Origin: Bacteroidota bacterium
GTDB lineage: Bacteria > Bacteroidota > Bacteroidia > Bacteroidales > VadinHA17
Direction of reading: 5' to 3'
Length of the DNA stretch: 6,255 nucleotides
Assembly: GCA_021816545.1 (NCBI GenBank)
Contig: JAKAXP010000141.1
Location: 1-6,255, forward strand
This document shows, piece by piece, positions 1 to 5,603 of the stretch. The notes beneath the pieces are model-generated. The model saw only the letters and a list, made by a program, of their open reading frames with translations. It was not told the DNA's origin and did not search any database. Both the position numbers and the translations under genes were made by a program. Positions within the stretch are counted from its first letter, which is position 1. Each line of letters begins with the position of its first letter.

Positions 1-550
1 ATCTAGTAAGGTAATGATGGTGGGTCATTCCCTTGGCGGTTATGTCACCCTTGCGTTTTTGGAGCTGTTCCCTGAGCTTCTGTCAGGGTATGTGCTCTTT
101 CACTCTCATCCTCACGCAGACACGCCTGAGGCCATCAATAGGCGAAACAGGGAGATCGCTGTTGTCAGGGCAGGGCGGAAGAATATAATGTACCCCGGAA
201 ATGTAAGCATGATGTTCGCCAGGGAAAATCTTGAATCCATGAAGGGGGAGCTCGAAAGGTCAAAGAAAATTGCGTCCCGGAATCCTGGAGAAGGCATTAT
301 CGCTCTGCTGAACGGCATGATAGCCAGGCCTTCGCGCCAGTATATCCTGGAAAGTGGCAGCGTTCCGCTCCTGTGGATCCTGGGGAGGCATGACCTATAT
401 TTTTCGCCCGAAAAGGCAATGCGTGACACAGGATGGCCTTACAATGCAGAGTTGGTGATTCTTGAAAAGTCAGGTCACCTTGGCTTCATTGAAGAGACAG
501 AAAAATCTGCCGCGGTTATCGCGAGATTCGCCGAAAAGTTAAAATGGTGA
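1..550 (+). CDS. Alpha/beta hydrolase, 5'-truncated by the window edge
   Basis: The reading frame is open to the left edge (first complete codon at base 2), so the ATG at 14 is internal and the true start lies outside. Numbering from that ATG, residues 4-9 read GHSLGG, the nucleophile elbow with catalytic Ser6. An acid lies at Asp127 in the segment LGRHD and the catalytic His is His155 in KSGHLGF. Together these make a complete Ser-Asp-His triad in the canonical order. The region between them (about 30-115) is rich in Arg, Met and Glu and fits the helical lid. In this fold the nucleophile usually sits near residue 90-100, so roughly 85-95 N-terminal residues (first strands and oxyanion region) are missing. 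No signal peptide can be judged. The substrate cannot be told from sequence; esterase, peptidase or C-C hydrolase are all possible. The gene converges on the S41 protease gene. Confidence 0.92.
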   Translation, partial: SSKVMMVGHSLGGYVTLAFLELFPELLSGYVLFHSHPHADTPEAINRRNREIAVVRAGRKNIMYPGNVSMMFARENLESMKGELERSKKIASRNPGEGIIALLNGMIARPSRQYILESGSVPLLWILGRHDLYFSPEKAMRDTGWPYNAELVILEKSGHLGFIEETEKSAAVIARFAEKLKW

Positions 551-560
551 TTTAAAATCA
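548..560. repeat. 13-nt near-perfect palindrome carrying both convergent stop codons
   Basis: The arms TGATTT (548-553) and AAATCA (555-560) are perfect reverse complements around a single central base. The left end is the TGA stop of the alpha/beta hydrolase and the right end is the TGA stop of the S41 protease on the other strand. A one-base centre cannot make a hairpin loop without opening the stem. It is A+T rich, so it is not a convincing terminator; no stronger stem-loop is visible nearby. Confidence 0.4.
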
Positions 561-2150
561 GTTGTTCTCGATGTAGCTGAGAGCATCAAGCAAGGTCCTG
601 TCAATTTCCTGCCATATCGGGTAAAATCCCTTGTTATCAATCATGTTGCGTGCAATATACGCCTTAAGCTGAACGGTGATGACTTTCCCGGAGATTTCAA
701 TCTGCCTGTTGTTGGCCGGTACGCCGTTCTGTCCGGCATAGGCTACGAATTTTGCAAGCAGGTTCTGGGCATCAAGCCATTTACTGAGTGCCGGAAGATC
801 ATTGTATTTTCTGAGTGTCTCCCGGTTGTCCTCGGTATATTTCATGGCGTACCTGTAAAGCAGGCCGGTATTCCTGATGGCGAGAAAATAGTCTGAAACG
901 CCGGTTGTATCCAGCGGAATGAAGATGTCAGGCATGATGCCTCCTCCTCCGTAAACGACCTTTCCGCCCGGGGTGGTAAACTTCAGTGAGTCAACCTGCC
1001 TGATGGAGTCAGCTTCTTCGAACTCACCGTGCATCATCCTGTTGCCGAGGTCTTCGTAATATTTGTCGACACCCTCGTCATAGGGTTTCTGAATAGACCG
1101 TCCTGTTGGCGTATAGTATCTTGCTATGGTGAGTCTCATTCCCGAGCCGTCGCGGAACATAACGGGCTCCTGGACCAATCCTTTGCCGAATGAACGCCTA
1201 CCTATTATTGTACCACGGTCATTGTCCTGAACTGCGCCTGCCAGGATCTCGCTTGCTGATGCACTCCATTCATCTATCAGCACAACAAGTTCCCCGGTCT
1301 CAAAATCACCCTGGGCCGTTGCCTTTACATCCTGCCTGGGGGTTGATTTGCCCATTGTAAAGACAATCAGTTTGCCCTCAGGGAGGAACTCGTCGGCAAT
1401 CTGGGTGGCGGCGTCCATTACACCCCCCGAGTTGCCCCTCAGGTCAAGGATAAGTTTTTTCATTCCCTGCTCTTTCAGCTCGCGGAGCCCCTTTTTGAAT
1501 TCATCATGAGTGGTAAGGGCGAAGTTGGATATCTTGATATAGCCCACATCACCTGACATCATGTAAGAGACATCGACACTGTAGATTGGAATCTTGTCCC
1601 TGGTGATTGTGAACGGAAGGAGGCTGGCAGCTCCTTTGCGCTCTATCTTCAGTTCAACCTTCGTGCCTCGTGGGCCCTTGAGCATCTTCACCACATCCTC
1701 ATCGGGAATGTTTTTGCCGGCAATCAGGGAGTCATTTACGTAGATGATTTTGTCTCCCGCAATTATTCCGGCTTTTTCCGATGGCCCGCCGGGGATGGTG
1801 CTTATAATGAGCACAGTGTCAGTAAGCATATTGAAAGAAACGCCTATTCCGTCAAAATTTCCCTGGAGCGGCTCATTTGCCTGGGCCAGGTCAGAGGCGG
1901 GGATATAAACCGAGTGGGGATCCAGTTTGCGGAGCATCACCGGGATGGCCTCCTCGATGAGCGCATTCCGGTTGACTGTGTCAACATAATCAGACTCAAT
2001 GATGTCCAGAACCCTGCTCAGCTTGTCATTCGACGGCGGGAAATTTGTATAAAGCCCTGTCTGGGGGTGGGGCATATAAAATCCAATCAGTATGCCGACA
2101 GCCATGGCAACACCGATGATCAGCGGCAGATATGCTCTGTTATATTTCAT
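558..2150 (-). CDS. S41 family carboxyl-terminal processing peptidase (CtpA/Prc type)
   Basis: This 530-residue envelope serine protease belongs to the C-terminal processing family, which trims or degrades extracytoplasmic proteins. One N-terminal membrane segment or uncleaved signal (about residues 7-26, LPLIIGVAMAVGILIGFYM) anchors it. A PDZ domain follows at about 98-173, beginning GIGVSF and including GPSEKAGIIAGD. The S41 core contains LILDLRGNSGG (about 233-243). The catalytic dyad is Ser298, the middle serine of SASASEI, and Lys323 in SFGKG; the 25-residue spacing matches the family. YYTPTGRSIQKPY follows. The last 100 or so residues form a helical tail of unknown role. I chose the ATG at 2150 because the membrane segment follows at once and a GGGAG lies 9 nt upstream. 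A longer in-frame start at 2186 would add 12 residues. The gene overlaps the upstream deaminase by 11 nt, which suggests translational coupling. Confidence 0.95.
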   Translation of the reverse strand: MKYNRAYLPLIIGVAMAVGILIGFYMPHPQTGLYTNFPPSNDKLSRVLDIIESDYVDTVNRNALIEEAIPVMLRKLDPHSVYIPASDLAQANEPLQGNFDGIGVSFNMLTDTVLIISTIPGGPSEKAGIIAGDKIIYVNDSLIAGKNIPDEDVVKMLKGPRGTKVELKIERKGAASLLPFTITRDKIPIYSVDVSYMMSGDVGYIKISNFALTTHDEFKKGLRELKEQGMKKLILDLRGNSGGVMDAATQIADEFLPEGKLIVFTMGKSTPRQDVKATAQGDFETGELVVLIDEWSASASEILAGAVQDNDRGTIIGRRSFGKGLVQEPVMFRDGSGMRLTIARYYTPTGRSIQKPYDEGVDKYYEDLGNRMMHGEFEEADSIRQVDSLKFTTPGGKVVYGGGGIMPDIFIPLDTTGVSDYFLAIRNTGLLYRYAMKYTEDNRETLRKYNDLPALSKWLDAQNLLAKFVAYAGQNGVPANNRQIEISGKVITVQLKAYIARNMIDNKGFYPIWQEIDRTLLDALSYIENN

Positions 2151-2607
2151 TTTTCTTTTCTCCCGGTTCAATGTAAACAAGCTCAATGCCTGCCCGTTTC
2201 AGAAGCTCGATGCCGTCAAGGTTGCGGTACTGGTTACTGTAAACGACTCGCCTTATTCCCGACTGAATTATCAGTTTTGCGCATTCCATGCAGGGTGAGT
2301 CAGTTATGTAGAGAGTGGCGTTCTCGCTTGAGTTGTTAGACCTTGCCACCTTGGTGATGGCATTTGCTTCGGCATGTAAAACGTAAGGTTTGGTCACATT
2401 GTTTTCATCCTCGCAAACATTTTCAAATCCGGCCGGTGTACCGTTGTACCCGTCAGAGATGATCATTTTGTCCTTGACAATCAGTGCTCCAACCTTTCTC
2501 CTCTGGCAATAGGAGTTCTCTGACCATACCGCGGCCATACGCAGGTAACGCCTGTCAAACTGATCCTGCTTTTCCCCGTAGGGATGAATGGCATCCTTCT
2601 TTATCAT
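2140..2607 (-). CDS. Deoxycytidylate (dCMP) deaminase, zinc-dependent
   Basis: This cytoplasmic enzyme deaminates dCMP to dUMP, supplying thymidylate synthesis. The 155-residue protein carries the cytidine/deoxycytidylate deaminase zinc signature: HAEANAI with zinc ligand His78 and proton-shuttle Glu80, then PCMECAKLI with ligands Cys106 and Cys109. RRKVGALIVKD and SDGYNGTPAGFENVC (residues 37-65) are typical of dCMP deaminases rather than free-cytidine or tRNA deaminases. The length fits the family. I took the ATG at 2607. The frame stays open to a TTG at 2655, which would add 16 basic, poorly conserved-looking residues and has no ribosome site. An AAAAGG abuts the ATG, too close to be a good Shine-Dalgarno. 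A 120-nt gap separates it from the cytochrome gene upstream, so it may have its own promoter, though none is clear. Its 3' end overlaps the protease gene. Confidence 0.95.
   Translation of the reverse strand: MIKKDAIHPYGEKQDQFDRRYLRMAAVWSENSYCQRRKVGALIVKDKMIISDGYNGTPAGFENVCEDENNVTKPYVLHAEANAITKVARSNNSSENATLYITDSPCMECAKLIIQSGIRRVVYSNQYRNLDGIELLKRAGIELVYIEPGEKKNEI
2160..2164 (-). promoter_or_regulatory. Probable ribosome binding site of the S41 protease gene
   Basis: GGGAG on the minus strand, 9 nt before the ATG at 2150, lies within the end of the deaminase gene. It is followed by an A-rich stretch, as is common before starts in Bacteroidota. It favours the 2150 start over the in-frame ATG at 2186. 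Confidence 0.35.
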
Positions 2608-2727
2608 CCTTTTCTGTTTCGCCGGCAAACTTAATCGATTTTGGAGCGATTTCAAAGGAACTGAATGAATGCCCGGTAATTAATAAGAAAATTCCGCGAC
2701 TGCAAAATTCAATAAATCCCCCAAAAG

Positions 2728-4026
2728 TCAGTTACTGTCCTGCCAGGTAAATGCATGAGGCCATTTGGCAGTATTTGCCTGCACCGAGGTATGACAGATG
2801 TAACAGCCGTTTTCTTTTTCAGGATTGCTTCCACCGTGCACTTCAGCGTAGTCCTCAATCTCATTTTCACCCCTTGAGCTGCTATGGCAGGTGCCGCAAC
2901 TGCCAAGTGTCTTGGGAGATTTACTGTAAGGCTGGTATTGCATTGCCTGGTAATTATCGGCATCCTTGAGTGACGGTACCATCGCATGCGGGCTGCCGTG
3001 ACATGCTGTACACATCATGTTTCCGTGACCTGTTGAATTCCTGTAGAGAGATGCCGTAGAACCCGCATCGGTGACGCCTGCATGGCATGAGGAGCATGAG
3101 GGTTCATTTACCCATGGCACCCGTCCTGACTTCGTTGACGCTGCCACCTGCTCCATGGTGCCGTGACATCTTGTGCAATTGCCGTCTGCTGCCGTATGCT
3201 TCTCACTCCGGTTGCATTTGGTGGTATTGCCGGGGTGACAGTCATAGCATGATGCCCCTTTATCAGCGTGGAAACCGTGAATCGCTTCCGAGAGATATGT
3301 ACCAGCTGTCCCTCTTCCTGTCTGTCCGAGAGCCGGGCTGCCGTGGCATTTTGCACAGAGGACGGGCTTCGACTGCATCAGGTTGGTTCCCTCCTCATCG
3401 TCATGTTCAAGCAGGACATCATTGAAAGCGTCACTGCCGTGGCATTTTGCACAGTTGATGTCATCAGAAGTCGGTACAGTGGCTCTCGTGGTTGCCAGGG
3501 TTTTTCCGGCTCCGTCCTTAACTGTCAGCTCCGCAACCTGGAGAGGATCCCATACTCCCATATCATTAACCGGTGTCACCGGGATTCCCGTGGCTTCAAA
3601 GTGACCTGTTGCGGCCTGCATTGTTCCGCTGAGCCTGTTGCCGGTCAGACCCACATCATGCTGAAGTGACTCCAGTCCGAAAAGCGCTTTAACATTATCC
3701 CAGAATCCGCCGTACCCGCGCTTGTTGTATGATGTTGTGTTTCCAAGTAAACGATATTCAACGGTTATGCCGCTTGTGACAATCTTAGGCGGATTGCCTC
3801 TCAGTACCACCTGTGCCATCAGGTTGTTGTAAGGGGGAAGTATCACCGCCTTGTCATAAGTTGGATTAAGACAGTGCATTCCAAGATCATTCCAGGCAAA
3901 GACAACATAGTCCTGGGAAAATGCAGGGGAGCCGTTGTCTTTATTCTTTGAGCATCCTGATACGATCAGCATCAGGGAGAAAAAGACAACAAAAGCCAAT
4001 TTGGCCGGTAAGGTCGTGGTTTTCAT
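2728..4026 (-). CDS. Octaheme c-type cytochrome, predicted lipoprotein
   Basis: The 432-residue protein has a lipoprotein signal: basic start, hydrophobic segment to residue 23 and lipobox IVSGC with lipidated Cys25. It is therefore exported and membrane-anchored. A heme-free domain (about 35-190) follows, with FAWNDLGMHC at 43-52 and LPPYNN at 63-68. The C-terminal half has eight CXXCH heme-binding motifs, starting at Cys192, 224, 260, 284, 311, 339, 377 and 408. Eight further histidines occur in this half (208, 250, 253, 277, 334, 347, 397, 424), enough for bis-His ligation of every heme. An extra Cys271 follows the third motif in CHPGNTTKCNR. The role is probably electron transfer or a redox reaction at the cell envelope; partner and substrate are unknown. 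It starts 7 nt after the PhzF-like gene, and the AAAGGAG near that gene's end is too far (about 24 nt) from the ATG to be an ordinary ribosome site. Confidence 0.93.
   Translation of the reverse strand: MKTTTLPAKLAFVVFFSLMLIVSGCSKNKDNGSPAFSQDYVVFAWNDLGMHCLNPTYDKAVILPPYNNLMAQVVLRGNPPKIVTSGITVEYRLLGNTTSYNKRGYGGFWDNVKALFGLESLQHDVGLTGNRLSGTMQAATGHFEATGIPVTPVNDMGVWDPLQVAELTVKDGAGKTLATTRATVPTSDDINCAKCHGSDAFNDVLLEHDDEEGTNLMQSKPVLCAKCHGSPALGQTGRGTAGTYLSEAIHGFHADKGASCYDCHPGNTTKCNRSEKHTAADGNCTRCHGTMEQVAASTKSGRVPWVNEPSCSSCHAGVTDAGSTASLYRNSTGHGNMMCTACHGSPHAMVPSLKDADNYQAMQYQPYSKSPKTLGSCGTCHSSSRGENEIEDYAEVHGGSNPEKENGCYICHTSVQANTAKWPHAFTWQDSN
3338..3454 (-). repeat. Two exact 21-nt direct repeats encoding the first two heme motifs
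   Basis: The blocks 3338-3358 and 3434-3454 are identical base for base and lie 96 nt (32 codons) apart in the same frame. Both encode CAKCHGS, at residues 224-230 and 192-198 of the octaheme protein. The flanking bases and the residues between them differ. This may be the remnant of an internal heme-module duplication, or constraint plus shared codon choice. Confidence 0.6.
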
Positions 4027-4033
4027 GGGATTG

Positions 4034-4825
4034 TCAGTTTATTGTTATTTCTCCTTTAAGGTAAAGAAGAGCATGTCCGGAAATAAGTGTCCTGTCTCCG
4101 CGAAGCGTGCATTCAAGATAACCTCCGCGGGCTGAGAGCTGTTTTGCCTTAAGCGACAGCTTGCCAAGGCGTGCTGACCAGTACGGGGTAAGAGTGGTAT
4201 GAGCTGAACCGGTTACCGGGTCTTCATCAATGCCTATCTGCGGACAGAAGAATCTTGAAACGAAATCAACGGTATCACCGGGAGCTGTCACAATAACTCC
4301 ACGGCTTTTCGTCTGCGCCAGTTTCCTGAAATCAGGTTTCATTTTCCTGATATCAGCCTCGCTTTTATAAATCAGCATATAATCACTTCTGCCCAGATAG
4401 GATTCCAGGGGAGCAGCACCAAGGCTTTCGCCTATAAATGACGGCAACTCACAGTTAGCGGCCTGATCAACCGGGAAATCGAGTTCAAGAAGATCTCCCC
4501 GTCTTCTTACAATAAGGAGCCCCATTACCCTTGACCGGAAAATAACTTCTTCGCTCTGCGGTTCAAGAATATTGAGCACAACAAATGCAGAAGCCAGGGT
4601 TGCGTGGCCGCACAGGTCCACCTCCTCCACAGGGGTGAACCACCTGATCAGCCATTCATCCTTCCCGCGTGTAATAAATGCAGTTTCCGACAGGTTGTTT
4701 TCCATCGCTATTTTCTGCATGGTTTCTTCGGTGACCGGTTCCGTGAGAATGCAAACCGCAGCCGGGTTTCCTGTGAAGGGACCGTGGGTGAATGCATCAA
4801 CCTGGTACATGGGTATACTTATCAT
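4034..4825 (-). CDS. PhzF family isomerase-like protein
   Basis: This belongs to the PhzF/diaminopimelate-epimerase-fold family, cytoplasmic proteins named after the phenazine biosynthesis isomerase. Most bacterial members have no known substrate. From the chosen start it is 263 residues, slightly short of the usual 260-300. Signatures in order are YQVDAFTHGPFTGNPAAVC (7-25), NLSETAF with the catalytic-type Glu47, LCGHAT (71-76) and DEDPVTGSAH (200-209), the conserved second-half motif that lines the active site. No other phenazine genes are visible, so a phenazine role is unlikely. The frame remains open to ATGs at 4858 and 4879. I prefer 4825 because the family homology begins right after it and because a promoter-like element overlaps the longer starts. 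An ATG at 4810 is a shorter alternative. It heads the leftward block and ends 7 nt before the cytochrome gene. Confidence 0.92.
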   Translation of the reverse strand: MISIPMYQVDAFTHGPFTGNPAAVCILTEPVTEETMQKIAMENNLSETAFITRGKDEWLIRWFTPVEEVDLCGHATLASAFVVLNILEPQSEEVIFRSRVMGLLIVRRRGDLLELDFPVDQAANCELPSFIGESLGAAPLESYLGRSDYMLIYKSEADIRKMKPDFRKLAQTKSRGVIVTAPGDTVDFVSRFFCPQIGIDEDPVTGSAHTTLTPYWSARLGKLSLKAKQLSARGGYLECTLRGDRTLISGHALLYLKGEITIN

Positions 4826-4846
4826 TGCAGGATCTGGTTGTTTACC

Positions 4847-4854
4847 CAAAGGTA
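4847..4854 (-). promoter_or_regulatory. Candidate Bacteroidota-type -7 promoter element for the PhzF-like gene
   Basis: On the minus strand this reads TACCTTTG, a perfect match to the Bacteroidota sigma-ABfr consensus TAnnTTTG. It lies in the 84-nt divergent region, 21 nt before the ATG at 4825, which would leave a leader of about 15 nt. A TTTTG lies upstream, but only 13 nt away, shorter than the usual spacing of about 20, so the -33 element is not convincing. On the plus strand, TATCATTG at 4853-4860 is a 7-of-8 match that could serve the MBL-fold gene. Confidence 0.35.
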
Positions 4855-4909
4855 TCATTGTTTGTAGCAAAATATACATCAGATCTGAGGGGATTATTAT
4901 TTTAGTATT

Positions 4910-5602
4910 ATGATTGAAATTCCGGATACTGGCAAAGGCACCTCGGTCATAAGACTGACTCCGGCAAGGTGCAATATTTTTGCTGTTACCAGGAACAGCA
5001 GGACTGTCCTTGTTGACACAGGTATATCATTTGACCGCAGCAGGATAGAGCATGCCCTGGAGAGGAAGAAGCTGATACCCGAGGCGGTTATCCTGACACA
5101 CACCCATTTTGACCATGCCGGGAATGCAGCCTGGCTGCAAAAGGAGTACGGGGCGGAGGTGGTGGTACAGGAAGCCGAAAGCGGGATGCTTGCGTCCGGT
5201 GATACCCCGATACCACGCGGAACCTATTCACTTACACGCAGCCTGGTCAGCATCGGAAAGAAGATGGGACCCGTTTTCAAATACGACCCCTGCATTGCCG
5301 ATCATGTATTCTCTGACAGGTTTGATTTGAACCGTTTCGGGATAAACGGGTTTATTATACATACACCAGGTCATTCACCCGGAGGATCAACGGTGGTTAT
5401 TGACGATGTTGTCGCAATTGCAGGTGACTCTGTTATTGGCACTATGCCGGGATCGCCGTTCCCTCCGTTTGCCGATGATGTTGCAGTGCTGATCGGCAGC
5501 TGGAAGAAGATTATTGACACAGGCTGCCTGACAATTCTTCCCGGTCACGGAAAACCTGTCAGCAGGGAAGAGATTATAAGCGAGTACAACAAAAGGAAAT
5601 AA
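4910..5602 (+). CDS. Metallo-beta-lactamase fold metallo-hydrolase
   Basis: This 230-residue protein has no signal peptide and is predicted to be a cytoplasmic binuclear zinc hydrolase of the glyoxalase II/lactonase-like branch. All metal ligands are present: THTHFDH with His64, His66, Asp68 and His69, then His155 in TPGHSPGGS, Asp173 in AGDS and His213 in PGHGKP. VLVDTGIS (33-40) is the usual strand before the active site. Between about 90 and 145 is an insert (SLTRSLVSIGKKMGPVFKY) likely to form the helices covering the substrate pocket. The length fits small MBL hydrolases. The substrate is not predictable; thioester, lactone or sulfur-compound hydrolysis are possibilities. The start has no good ribosome site: GAGGGG lies about 17 nt upstream. 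The next gene follows after a single base, so the two are almost surely cotranscribed. It is divergent from the PhzF-like gene. Confidence 0.94.
   Translation: MIEIPDTGKGTSVIRLTPARCNIFAVTRNSRTVLVDTGISFDRSRIEHALERKKLIPEAVILTHTHFDHAGNAAWLQKEYGAEVVVQEAESGMLASGDTPIPRGTYSLTRSLVSIGKKMGPVFKYDPCIADHVFSDRFDLNRFGINGFIIHTPGHSPGGSTVVIDDVVAIAGDSVIGTMPGSPFPPFADDVAVLIGSWKKIIDTGCLTILPGHGKPVSREEIISEYNKRK
5593..5597 (+). promoter_or_regulatory. Probable ribosome binding site of the SGNH hydrolase gene
   Basis: AAGGA lies within the last codons of the MBL-fold gene, 6 nt before the ATG at 5604. It supports that start, and the position inside the upstream gene fits coupled translation. Confidence 0.4.
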
Positions 5603-5603
5603 A

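Noticed and set aside
14..16. ATG at 14 as the true start of the alpha/beta hydrolase
   Set aside because: It would put the nucleophile serine at residue 6 and remove the first strands of the fold. The frame is open to the window edge.
1914..2339. Plus-strand open frame of 141 codons across the protease-deaminase junction
   Set aside because: It is antisense to two well supported genes, and its translation resembles no family.
2608..2655. N-terminal extension of the deaminase to a TTG start at 2655
   Set aside because: It would add 16 basic residues with no ribosome site; the family-like sequence begins after the ATG at 2607.
2608..2727. Promoter, terminator or small RNA in the 120-nt gap before the deaminase
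   Set aside because: Only 7-of-8 matches to the -7 consensus without properly spaced upstream elements, and no stable stem-loop followed by T residues, could be seen.
3268..3669. Plus-strand open frame of 133 codons, and several shorter ones, across the cytochrome gene
   Set aside because: They are antisense to an intact octaheme gene and their Cys/Ser-rich translations simply mirror the heme-motif codons. They show no ribosome site, signal or recognisable domain.
4034..4825. Phenazine biosynthesis cluster
   Set aside because: Only the PhzF-like gene is present; no other phenazine genes lie nearby, and most PhzF-family proteins are not phenazine enzymes.
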